A stretch of DNA of 39,068 nt from DATEAV01 sp964575425 (GTDB lineage Bacteria; Chloroflexota; Anaerolineae; Anaerolineales; E44-bin32), in assembly GCA_964575425.1 (NCBI GenBank), contig CAZNRD010000028.1, forward strand, positions 1 to 39,068. Direction: 5' to 3'. The translations under genes were made by a program, and so were the position numbers. The notes under the pieces were generated by a model. The model worked only from the letters and a program-made list of their open reading frames with translations. It searched no databases and was not told the DNA's origin. Below are positions 32,236-39,068 of this stretch, one piece after another; within the stretch, counting starts at the first letter, position 1, and every line of letters begins with the position of its first letter.

Positions 32236-33852
32236 CTAGACGGGCGGCACAGACTGGAAGGTCCAGGCGATGTCGATGCCTTCCTTGCGCAGGCGGTAGG
32301 CCCGGGCGATGTAGAAGACGGCGATGCCGCTGAGGACGAAGCCGGCCAGCGTTCCCAACGTACCGGCACCGATGCGGCCGCCGACAGCGGGGAAGGCGAA
32401 GGAGGCGATGATCATCCACAGCAGGTAAGCCAGGGTGATGGCGCCGATGATGGTGATGACCGGGACCTTCCCCAGCTTGCGCCGGACGATGGCGCTGGAG
32501 GCCTCAAACAGGTCAGGCTTGAGGTAGGGGAAGAGCGTCATGGCGGTCACAGGCACGAGCTGGGTGCAGACGGCGAAGAAGACGAAGTTCAGCTGTGCCC
32601 CCATGACGCCGCCCAGCGCGGCGTCGATGATGCCGATCTCGGCGATGATGGTGATGATCAGGATGGCCCAGATCGGGCTGTGCAGCTTGGGATGGATCCA
32701 GGAGACGAACTCCGGGATCAGGCGGTCGAACGACCAGGCGAAAATGATCCGGCTGCAGTAGAAGAAGTAGGTCTGGGCCAAGTTGATCAGAGTGTAGACC
32801 CAGGCCACCGCGACGATCAGCACCAGCACGAAGTTCGGCCGCAGGATGGCGGCGTAGAACGTGATCCAGGGCATGGCCAGCCCTTCGTAGTCCGACTGGC
32901 CCAGGTAGCTCTCCGCCGCCAGCCAGTTGAGGGGCACCAGCCGCTGGAGCAGGATCGCGCCCAGGACGAAGATGGCCCAGGTGACGATCAGGGACGACCA
33001 GCTTCCGGCCAGCAGGGTGCGGTCGGCCTGCTTGACCTCGCCGGCGAAGAAGGTGGGGATGTAGTAACCGTAGAAGATCCAGAAGCCCATGATCAGCCCG
33101 GCCAAAGTCATCACCGCCACGTTGGGATCGATGACCATGCCGTACTCCTCGGCAAGGGCGATCCGGCCAGCATAGCTGCCCTGGCCCATGAACCGATCCC
33201 AGGCGGCCGGGAAGGCGTCGGCGGGCGCGCTGCCGAGCTGGATGTAGAGGATAACCCAGGCCAGCAGCCCCAGGAAGAAGCCGATCTCCAGGATGCGCAC
33301 GATCGTGCGGGTGGGCAGGATCATCGTGACGAAGGTGATCAAGGCGCAGATGGTGCCGATCACAATGATCCCGGTGGACGACGCCGACCAGGCGGCCAGA
33401 TTGAGGAAGCCCTCGTTCTGGAAGACGATGCCGATGATCTGGGCGAAGGTCGGGATGGCCGTGCTCGGGATCCAGGCGATCAGGGCTCCGGCGACCATGG
33501 CGCTGAAGATCACCAGGGTCCAGGAGGCGGCAAAGGCCAGCGGGGCATTGAGGGTGCGGCTGGCCAGAGTGTAGTCGGCTGCCGAGCGGGGCATGGTGGC
33601 GCCGATGGTGGCGTAGGTGTAGGCGTGGAACAGGCATAGGACGGCCGCCACCGTCAGCACACCGATGATGCTGCTGCCCGGCCACACGCCGGCAACCCAG
33701 GAGTAGGGGATCAGGCCGGAGGACGACAGGCTGATGCAGTGCACGCCGAAGACCATGGCGCCGAAGACACCGATGGTGCGGATCAGCCCTGAGCTCTTGC
33801 GCGCGTACAGCTTGCGCTCGCCTGCCTCGCCGGCCGAAACCATCTCGGTCAT
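32236..33852 (-). CDS. APC-superfamily permease
   Basis: A 538-residue protein with about 12 hydrophobic helices, starting at ATG 33852 with AAAGGAGG nine bases upstream. N-terminal residues 18-60 (SSGLIRTIGVFGAMVFGVHC, then SSSGLIPYSW) recall the first helix pair of amino-acid/polyamine/organocation transporters. Other elements fit the APC fold but I cannot name a substrate; amino acids or amines are usual for the family. The gene is immediately downstream of the GntR/UTRA regulator and upstream of the phosphoesterase, so it may import the operon's inducer. A stem-loop follows it. Confidence 0.85.
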   Translation of the reverse strand: MTEMVSAGEAGERKLYARKSSGLIRTIGVFGAMVFGVHCISLSSSGLIPYSWVAGVWPGSSIIGVLTVAAVLCLFHAYTYATIGATMPRSAADYTLASRTLNAPLAFAASWTLVIFSAMVAGALIAWIPSTAIPTFAQIIGIVFQNEGFLNLAAWSASSTGIIVIGTICALITFVTMILPTRTIVRILEIGFFLGLLAWVILYIQLGSAPADAFPAAWDRFMGQGSYAGRIALAEEYGMVIDPNVAVMTLAGLIMGFWIFYGYYIPTFFAGEVKQADRTLLAGSWSSLIVTWAIFVLGAILLQRLVPLNWLAAESYLGQSDYEGLAMPWITFYAAILRPNFVLVLIVAVAWVYTLINLAQTYFFYCSRIIFAWSFDRLIPEFVSWIHPKLHSPIWAILIITIIAEIGIIDAALGGVMGAQLNFVFFAVCTQLVPVTAMTLFPYLKPDLFEASSAIVRRKLGKVPVITIIGAITLAYLLWMIIASFAFPAVGGRIGAGTLGTLAGFVLSGIAVFYIARAYRLRKEGIDIAWTFQSVPPV

Positions 33853-33876
33853 GATGGCATTCCTCCTTTTCGACTG

Positions 33877-34737
33877 TTACGCGGGTGAGTTGGGGATTGG
33901 ATGGGTGTCTCTGCCTGGGCCTCCTTCCTGGCGTTGGGCATGGTCCAGGGAGCCCAAGGAGCTCCCCGGCCATCCCTCCACCTCGAGACAGATTCGGGCG
34001 TAATCACTGCGCAGCAGGTCCTGGCTGTAGACGACCGGCCTGCTGTCCTGGGCGCGGCAGATCGTGCGGGTGATCATCAGCAGCGGAAAGCCGTCGTCCA
34101 CACGCAGCTGCTTGGCGACAATGTCACTGGCGGTGACCGCCTCGATGGTCTGGGTGACGCGGCCGATGCGGGCGCCGTAGCCCGCGATCAGAAGGTCATA
34201 GATGGAGGTCTTCTCCAGGTCGTACTCTTCCAGGCCGGGAGTGCGCTCGGTGGAGAGGAAGCTCCTCTCCAGCACGGTGGGCACGCGATTGGCCAGGCGA
34301 AGACGAGCGACATGATACAGGACGTGTCCGATCTCAACTTGCATCTGCTCGGCCAGCCGCCGGCTGGCCGCGACCTGGCCGAACTCCAGCAGCTGGCTTC
34401 CCACGGAGATGCCGCGGGCGCGCATGGCCTGGGTGTAGCTGACCAGTTCGTGTGCCTGGTAGGAGACGCGGGGCTTGGCCACGAAGGTCCCCGAGCCGTG
34501 GTGCCTGGTCAGCAACCCCTCGTTGACGAGCTCGGTGATCGCCCGGCGGACGGTCATGCGGCTGATTTCCAGCTCGCGGCTGAGTTCCCGCTCGGAGGGA
34601 AGCTTGCTATCGGGGCGCAGCTCCCCCCGGAAGATCTGCTCGGCCAGGTACTCTCGGACCTGGATGTAGAGCGGCTTGTCAAGGTCAGTGGGCAGTCCCT
34701 CGGCCCCGGCTCTGGCCGAGGCCCCAGCGGCCACCAT
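33877..34737 (-). CDS. GntR-family regulator with UTRA domain (HutC subfamily)
   Basis: A regulator of about 286 residues from ATG 34737. The winged helix is at about residues 21-90 (PLYIQVREYLAEQIFRGEL, LPSERELS, ISRMTVRRAITELVNEGLL, GSGTFVAKP). The UTRA ligand-binding domain covers about 100-260 (RARGISVGSQLLEF, RLRLANRVPTVLERSFLS, YGARIGRVTQTIEA, PLLMITRTI). The family usually senses sugars, sugar phosphates or amines. GTG 34749 and TTG 34776 are alternative starts. It is the first gene of the minus-strand operon running to 27613, and likely controls it. A 30-residue polar tail (QRQEGGPGRDTHPIPNSPA) is unusual for the family. Confidence 0.88.
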   Translation of the reverse strand: MVAAGASARAGAEGLPTDLDKPLYIQVREYLAEQIFRGELRPDSKLPSERELSRELEISRMTVRRAITELVNEGLLTRHHGSGTFVAKPRVSYQAHELVSYTQAMRARGISVGSQLLEFGQVAASRRLAEQMQVEIGHVLYHVARLRLANRVPTVLERSFLSTERTPGLEEYDLEKTSIYDLLIAGYGARIGRVTQTIEAVTASDIVAKQLRVDDGFPLLMITRTICRAQDSRPVVYSQDLLRSDYARICLEVEGWPGSSLGSLDHAQRQEGGPGRDTHPIPNSPA

Positions 34738-34808
34738 CAGCCTCTCCACGCTAGCCCCCTTTTCCCAAACAGCCAAGCATCGCCCGAAGGAGGTTCACAA
34801 GTGGTTTG

Positions 34809-34820
34809 TGGTATAGCCCA
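34809..34820. promoter_or_regulatory. Candidate GntR/UTRA operator
   Basis: TGGTATAGCCCA resembles the HutC-subfamily operator TGGTCTAGACCA known from DasR/NagR-type regulators, with the outer half-sites intact and the centre altered. It lies about 11 bases downstream of the predicted transcription start. A second copy of GTGGTATAG is in inverted orientation at 34921-34929. Confidence 0.4.
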
Positions 34821-34837
34821 TAGCGCAGCCATAGGTG

Positions 34838-34867
34838 ATTATAGGGCAGAAATTGAGGCGAACGCAA
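34838..34867 (-). promoter_or_regulatory. Promoter of the GntR/APC operon
   Basis: On the minus strand TTGCGT (34867-34862) and a perfect TATAAT (34843-34838) are separated by 18 bases. Transcription would begin near 34831, giving a leader of about 95 bases that includes the candidate operator. Confidence 0.65.
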
Positions 34868-34920
34868 GTAAGCGACGAGGGAATCGCACGGATTAATCCG
34901 GACAGAAATCGGGGCTTTCA

Positions 34921-36090
34921 CTATACCACTTCCCTGCCCAGGGCATCCGGCAGCAGTTCCTGCAGGGCCTCGACCAGCCGGTCGGCATCCGCCTCGTCGT
35001 TGTAGGCCTGAAAGGACGGTCGGATGAGAACCTGGTCGGCCCAGCGGTAGACCGGGACCTCGATCCGGTACCGCTCGTACAGCCTGCGCTGGAAGAGTTC
35101 TGGGTTGGGCACCGGCAAAGGGGCAGCGAACATCTGCTTGAACCAGCCTCCTTCCTCCGGGCAGATTGGCTCCAGTCGAGTCAGCGCGTGCACGCGGCGC
35201 CTTGTCTCCCGGGCAAGGGCGCGACAGCGCGCCCCCACGCTCTCCCAGTCATGCTGCTCCTGAAAGTCGATGGCCGCCGGAACCGACAGGAAGGCGGCCA
35301 AGTCGCGCGTCCCCTGCCACTCGTGATGATCGACGAAAGTGGAAGCGCTCGGCTTCTCCGCCTCCCAGCCCCAACTGACAACCAGCGGCTTGAGCATTGG
35401 CTGGACCTCGCGCGGCGCGTACAGGAAGGCTGCTCCCTTTGGCGCACACATCCACTTGTGGCAGGCCCCCGTGTACAGGTCCGCGCCCAGAGCAGGCAAG
35501 TCCAGGGCGATCTGTCCCGGGGCGTGCGCGCCGTCCACGATGGTCAGGATGCCAGCGGCACGAGCCCGGGCGCAGACCATCTCGACCGGGAACCTCAGCG
35601 CGGTCGGGCTGCTGATGTGGCTGAGGAAGATCGCCCGAGTCTGCGGTCGCACGCCGCGCCAGACGTGCTCGACAAACTCCGCGGCATCTGTCAGGGGCAA
35701 TGGAATCGGCTGACGAACGTAGCGGGCCCCCGTCTGCTGGCAGACAAAGCGCCAGGTCCGATCCATGGCACCGTACTCCTGGTCGCTCGCCAGGATTTCA
35801 TCGCCGGGTCCGAGGCCGATGCTGCGCGCCACCATGTTGATGGCCGTGGTCGGGTTGGGAAAGTAGACAACCTCGTCGGCCTCGCAGTGCAGGTACGCCG
35901 CCAGCCTGGCGCGGGCTTCGGCCATCAGCGTCGAGGCCCGACGTCCGAGGAATTCCACCGGTTGGCGCTCGAGCTCGCGCTGCCAGGACTGATAGACCTC
36001 GAACACGGGCCTCGGGCAGGCGCCGAAGGCCCCGTGATTCAGGTACACGACATCGGATCGCAGCAGGAAGTGGGACTTGAGCGAAGTCAT
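34921..36090 (-). CDS. Class V aminotransferase (isopenicillin-N epimerase/cysteine desulfurase-like)
   Basis: A 389-residue fold-type I PLP enzyme of class V. The N-terminal YLNHGAFGACP is typical; Asp186 and His189 in IVDGAHAPGQ and Schiff-base Lys212 in GACHKWMCAPKG are present. The pattern recalls the CefD/isopenicillin-N epimerase and kynureninase-like group rather than IscS, since no desulfurase cysteine loop is visible. The reaction cannot be assigned; amino-acid epimerisation, C-S lyase or aminotransfer are options. ATG 36090 has TAGAAT about 18 bases upstream and no ribosome site. Its stop, TAG at 34921-34923, is part of the CTATACCAC sequence that mirrors the GntR operator. Divergent from the GT87 gene. 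Confidence 0.88.
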   Translation of the reverse strand: MTSLKSHFLLRSDVVYLNHGAFGACPRPVFEVYQSWQRELERQPVEFLGRRASTLMAEARARLAAYLHCEADEVVYFPNPTTAINMVARSIGLGPGDEILASDQEYGAMDRTWRFVCQQTGARYVRQPIPLPLTDAAEFVEHVWRGVRPQTRAIFLSHISSPTALRFPVEMVCARARAAGILTIVDGAHAPGQIALDLPALGADLYTGACHKWMCAPKGAAFLYAPREVQPMLKPLVVSWGWEAEKPSASTFVDHHEWQGTRDLAAFLSVPAAIDFQEQHDWESVGARCRALARETRRRVHALTRLEPICPEEGGWFKQMFAAPLPVPNPELFQRRLYERYRIEVPVYRWADQVLIRPSFQAYNDEADADRLVEALQELLPDALGREVV

Positions 36091-36108
36091 CGAGACACCC
36101 GCAGACAG

Positions 36109-36114
36109 ATTCTA
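36109..36114 (-). promoter_or_regulatory. -10 box of the class V aminotransferase gene
   Basis: TAGAAT on the minus strand ends 18 bases before ATG 36090; the predicted leader is about ten bases with no Shine-Dalgarno. Confidence 0.4.
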
Positions 36115-36140
36115 TCTCCCGCGCGCCAAAACCGCGGCGC

Positions 36141-36171
36141 TTGTGTCCTGCCCGTCTCGATTGCATACTAT
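36141..36171 (+). promoter_or_regulatory. Weak promoter of the GT87-like gene
   Basis: TTGTGT (36141-36146) and TACTAT (36166-36171) are spaced by 19 bases, 27 bases before ATG 36198. The spacing is longer than ideal. Confidence 0.35.
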
Positions 36172-36197
36172 GCGAGGAGCCGAGAAGGCGGAGGCGT

Positions 36198-37424
36198 ATG
36201 GTCAGTTCGCTGCGTCGCGGTCGCGAGGTGATGATCCTGGTCCTCTCGCTGGCCGTGGCCTGGAACTACTGGCTGCCGCTGGCCGAGGACTTCTACAACG
36301 ATGTCACCGAGGCGGGCGAGCAGCGCAGCCAGGACTTGCGGAACGTCGACTTCTTTGCCTACTATCTGGCTGGTGACCGCTTCGGGGAAGGCCAGAACCC
36401 GTACTACTTCGGCCAGGGGCAAGATCGGCGCTACGCGGAGTACCTCTACCCCCCGACCCTTCTCCCGGTTTTCCGCGCGCTGTCTGCCCTCGCGTACGAC
36501 CAGGCGCGCCTATTGTGGCTGGCCCTGTATCTCGCCGCGTATGTCGCTCTGGTGGCGGCCATCGTGCGTGCGGCACTGCCGGAGCATCGAAGGACGCTGC
36601 TGGCGCTCTCGACGCTGCTGACGGTCTGCAGCTTCCCCCTGCTGATGCACATCCACAACGGGCAATCGGACGTATTCGTGATCGTCCTGGTCTTGGGCGG
36701 TTGGCTGGCCTATGCCCGCGGCCATTGGCTCCTCGCCTCGGGCTTGTTTGCCTTGGCTACGCTGCTGAAGGTCAACCCTGCCTTGCTGCTGATCTACTTC
36801 GTGCTCTATCGCCGTGATCGGCGCTTCCTAATGGGATTTGTCTCAACCCTGGTCCTGATGGTGTTGGTCTCGCTCGCCTTCGTGCCGGCGAACCTGTACC
36901 GCGACTACGTCCTGGATGTGCTGCCGACCGTCGCGCGCGGAACCAGGTATTGGCTGAACCAGTCGCTGTTGCGGTTTGTTCCGCCGGACACCGCCCAGAT
37001 TGCCCCATTCATCACGGCACTCGGGCTAGGGCTGTTTGCCGCGTACGCCTGGTGGATCTCACGTCGACACCCAGCGGCACAGCGCCAGCCGGCATGGCCG
37101 CTCGGCCTGGGGACTTGGCATTCCGAGAGCTTGTTCGTGATGAACCTGGCCGCGATCCTCGTCTTCTCCGGGAAGGCTTGGTCCATGGCCTATGTGTGGA
37201 TGATCATGCCAATGGCGCTGTTGCTGACCTACCTGCTGCATCAACCGGTGCGGTGGTGGTACCTGGTAGCGGTGGCGTTCAGCGCGCTGCTGTTGCAGGC
37301 AAAAGTGTATGGCTACCCGGTCCTCGACTCGCTGAACCTGTTCGGGAGCCTGCTACTCCTGGCTTTGCTGTTCCTGTGGTCCCTCCGCCGCGAGCGCCTG
37401 CTCCACGGCCTGGACCCGGCCTGA
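36198..37424 (+). CDS. GT87-like integral membrane glycosyltransferase (DUF2029)
   Basis: A 408-residue polytopic protein (about 9-11 helices). The first loop has DFFAYYLAGDRFGEGQNPYY, with an aspartate near residue 51, then YAEYLYPPTLLPVF, followed by the ALATLLKVNPALLLIYF helix, which matches GT87/DUF2029 polyprenol-phosphate mannose-dependent transferases. Such enzymes transfer mannose or similar sugars on the outer face of the membrane. ATG 36198 follows GGAGG by three bases; ATG 36231 is an alternative. It is the only plus-strand gene among the minus-strand cluster, and it converges on the M24 peptidase gene with 3 bases between stops. Confidence 0.85.
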   Translation: MVSSLRRGREVMILVLSLAVAWNYWLPLAEDFYNDVTEAGEQRSQDLRNVDFFAYYLAGDRFGEGQNPYYFGQGQDRRYAEYLYPPTLLPVFRALSALAYDQARLLWLALYLAAYVALVAAIVRAALPEHRRTLLALSTLLTVCSFPLLMHIHNGQSDVFVIVLVLGGWLAYARGHWLLASGLFALATLLKVNPALLLIYFVLYRRDRRFLMGFVSTLVLMVLVSLAFVPANLYRDYVLDVLPTVARGTRYWLNQSLLRFVPPDTAQIAPFITALGLGLFAAYAWWISRRHPAAQRQPAWPLGLGTWHSESLFVMNLAAILVFSGKAWSMAYVWMIMPMALLLTYLLHQPVRWWYLVAVAFSALLLQAKVYGYPVLDSLNLFGSLLLLALLFLWSLRRERLLHGLDPA

Positions 37425-37427
37425 CCG

Positions 37428-38639
37428 TCACGCGGAGGCTGCCACCAGGCGCAGCTCGATCTGAGGCTGACTGAGCCACTCCACCCCGGTCTCCGTGACG
37501 AGCACATCCTTTTCGAGGTAGACCCAGCCCCTGCCGGGCACAGGTGCGCCCAGCTCGATGGCGAAGACGTTCCCCACCTCGACGACCCCGTAGGGTGCAT
37601 TGCCATATCGTTCCCAGCGCGGCCCCAGCACGGTTGAGCCGTCGTGAGCGCGGCGGCCGAGGTGATGGCCAAACGCGTGCATGTACTCAGGCAGGCCCTG
37701 GCCGAGCAGGAACTGCCGCGCGGCCTGGTCGACCTGCCAGCCCTGCACGCCGGGCCGCAGGGCTTCCGCGCCCGCGAGCAGTGCGCCCCGCACCCCCTGC
37801 CACACCCGCCGCACGTCCTCCGGCGCGTCCCGCTTGTCCTCCTTGAGCACATACCACATCCGCTGCAAGTCGGCACAAAATCCCTCCTGGCGGGCCCCGA
37901 AGTCGAAGTGCACGAGATGGCCGGGCTCCACCACCCGATCCGTCGGCAGTGAGTGGCCGGGGGATTCCGGGCTGGGGCCCGTGTTCACCAGGGGATCGGC
38001 CTCCAGATCCCAGGCGGGCTCCAATCCCTTGGAGCGCAGTCGCTCGTGGAGGAAGTGCGCCAGCGAGCGTTCGCTGATGCCCGGCCGGATGCGTTCGCCC
38101 ACCTCTTGCAGCAGCGCCTCGGTCGTGGCCACGGCCCGCCGGATGCGCTCGACTTCCCCCGGCGTCTTGCAGCCGCGCAGGCGGCCGAGGACGGCCTCGG
38201 CGGAGACGACGCGCTCTGCCGGGATGCCTGCCTGCTGGAGGATCTCGTCCAGCGTGAGCTTGAGGCCGTAGGTCAGGCCGTCGCTGGCCGGGTCGCTGCG
38301 GGAGAAGTTGAGGGCCACCGCTCCTGGGCGGAGCTGCCTCAGGGTCTCCACCAGGAGAGGGCGAAGGGACTGGTCGTAGCCTTCGACTCGGGAGTAGGCC
38401 TGCAGCCGTTCCAGGTTTGGCGCATCGTGGCGGCCCACCAGCGCAAGGCTCTGGCCGTCGCGGGTGACCAGGAAAGCGGAGTGCCAGGTGAGCCCGAAGG
38501 GGCAGATCAGGTCCAGAGCCGGATCGCGCCGAAGGGAGGTCTCGGAGACGAAGGTCAGCCAGAGGTCAAGGTCCGCCTGGGCGAGCAGGCGAGCGGCCTG
38601 GCTGAGTTTCTCGCGTACGAGGTGGCTGGTAGCTTCCAT
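37428..38639 (-). CDS. M24-family metallopeptidase (Xaa-Pro aminopeptidase-like)
   Basis: A 403-residue protein with an N-terminal creatinase-like domain (about 1-150) and a C-terminal pita-bread domain. All five metal ligands are visible: two aspartates in HFDFGARQEGFCADLQR, a histidine in HAFGHHLGR, glutamate in FAIELG and glutamate in TETG. It should cleave an N-terminal residue, usually before proline, or a related amide; creatinase-like activity is less likely. AGGAG five bases before ATG 38639 fixes the start. It lies eight bases after the end of the partial membrane-protein gene, so the two are probably co-transcribed. Confidence 0.9.
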   Translation of the reverse strand: MEATSHLVREKLSQAARLLAQADLDLWLTFVSETSLRRDPALDLICPFGLTWHSAFLVTRDGQSLALVGRHDAPNLERLQAYSRVEGYDQSLRPLLVETLRQLRPGAVALNFSRSDPASDGLTYGLKLTLDEILQQAGIPAERVVSAEAVLGRLRGCKTPGEVERIRRAVATTEALLQEVGERIRPGISERSLAHFLHERLRSKGLEPAWDLEADPLVNTGPSPESPGHSLPTDRVVEPGHLVHFDFGARQEGFCADLQRMWYVLKEDKRDAPEDVRRVWQGVRGALLAGAEALRPGVQGWQVDQAARQFLLGQGLPEYMHAFGHHLGRRAHDGSTVLGPRWERYGNAPYGVVEVGNVFAIELGAPVPGRGWVYLEKDVLVTETGVEWLSQPQIELRLVAASA

Positions 38640-38647
38640 GATGACTC

Positions 38648-39068
38648 CTAGCTCTCAAGTTGGGCGACGGCGAACGAGGGGTCGCGGTACAGGATCCGCA
38701 GGCCGGGGCAGGCGAGAGCGAGCAAGTCTTGATCGAGGACGACATGGGTGACACCGTACTCGGAGCGCGCCGTCTGCAGGAGGCTGCAGTCGACGTCTTC
38801 TACGCGGTCGCGGTAGAACCACTGGGCCAAGCGCAGACGTCGATCCCACTCGAGGACATCGGCATCGCGGTATGGGATGGACTTGAAGTCGACCAGGACA
38901 GGCGCGCCCGTGGCCAGGCGGAATTCCTGCAGGCGCGGCGGGATGAGGTAGACCTGCCCGGAGGCTCGGGAGCGCTCGACGAAGGCGAGCATCGATCGGG
39001 CCGGGTCTCGACGCTGCTGCTCGACCTCCACGCCGAAGCGGACCACACCCGCAGCCGCGCAGGCGAGC
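38648..39068 (-). CDS. C-terminal part of a membrane protein (DUF6798-like), cut by the window edge
   Basis: The frame stays open from the stop at 38648 to the right edge, so only about 140 C-terminal residues are seen. The segment VYLIPPRLQEFRLATGAPVL followed by DFKSIPYRDADVLEWDRR and AQWFYR resembles the soluble C-terminal domain that follows many transmembrane helices in large Chloroflexota and Planctomycetes membrane proteins (DUF6798-like). These are usually related to lipid-linked sugar transfer, but no catalytic part is visible here. An internal GTG at 39046 is an ordinary valine codon. The gene runs into the M24 peptidase gene 8 bases later. Confidence 0.65.
   Translation of the reverse strand, partial: LACAAAGVVRFGVEVEQQRRDPARSMLAFVERSRASGQVYLIPPRLQEFRLATGAPVLVDFKSIPYRDADVLEWDRRLRLAQWFYRDRVEDVDCSLLQTARSEYGVTHVVLDQDLLALACPGLRILYRDPSFAVAQLES

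Noticed and set aside
31228..33639. An 803-residue open frame on the plus strand opposite the phosphoesterase and permease genes
   Set aside because: It is antisense to two well-supported genes. Its composition is rich in Gly/Asp/His/Gln without domain signals, as expected from an antisense frame in high-GC DNA.

Overview
The window is a high-GC bacterial chromosome segment with dense, mostly co-directional genes. The gene families fit a member of the Chloroflexota, probably an Anaerolineae-like lineage: a GatCAB amidotransferase, ECF transporter parts, proteins with a threonine/proline-rich linker after a membrane anchor, GT87 and DUF6798-like membrane proteins, and short AT-rich -10 boxes directly in front of start codons. 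This placement is an inference from gene content; no rRNA, tRNA or phylogenetic marker was seen. No CRISPR array, intact mobile element, rRNA or tRNA was recognised.

Layout. (1) 305-2786, plus strand: a TetR regulator with a near-perfect palindromic operator on its own promoter, then two NAD(P)-dependent Rossmann enzymes. A putative lipoprotein gene converges on them (2796-3500). (2) 3903-9639, plus strand: gatC, gatA, a sugar nucleotidyltransferase, a 70-residue conserved-looking protein, a class I aminotransferase and gatB. The three subunits of Asp/Glu-tRNA amidotransferase are thus interrupted by three other genes. A Glu/Leu/Phe/Val dehydrogenase follows (9785-11059), with an inverted-repeat terminator. 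(3) 11111-11504 is a gap with three evenly spaced DnaA-box-like sequences, followed by an Era-type GTPase with a DUF697-like tail. (4) 12872-16885, plus strand: a SAM hydrolase (DUF62) gene overlapping a complete ECF-type vitamin/metabolite transporter (fused double ATPase, S component, T component).

(5) From 16972 almost everything is on the minus strand. Reading from high to low coordinates, the first module (21715-16972) is a DcuC/YfcC-type carrier, an M14-like DUF2817 peptidase, a membrane-anchored HExxH metalloprotease and a HAD phosphatase. The second (27495-21869) is a FadR-type regulator, an alkyl-DHAP-synthase-like flavoenzyme, a glycerol-3-phosphate dehydrogenase and an FGGY kinase. 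The regulator resembles acyl-CoA-responsive FadR along its whole length, and a GGTCNGACC palindrome matching the core of the E. coli FadR operator lies just upstream of it. This suggests an acyl-CoA-controlled glycerolipid or ether-lipid operon and is the most interesting lead in the window. The third (34737-27613) is a GntR/UTRA regulator, an APC permease, a metallophosphoesterase, an AbiEii-like nucleotidyltransferase, a second FGGY kinase, a two-TM NERD-like protein and a helical hypothetical protein. It looks like an uptake and phosphorylation operon for an unknown substrate.

(6) 34921-39068: a class V aminotransferase, a divergent GT87-like membrane glycosyltransferase, an M24 aminopeptidase-like enzyme, and the C-terminal part of a membrane protein that runs off the right edge.
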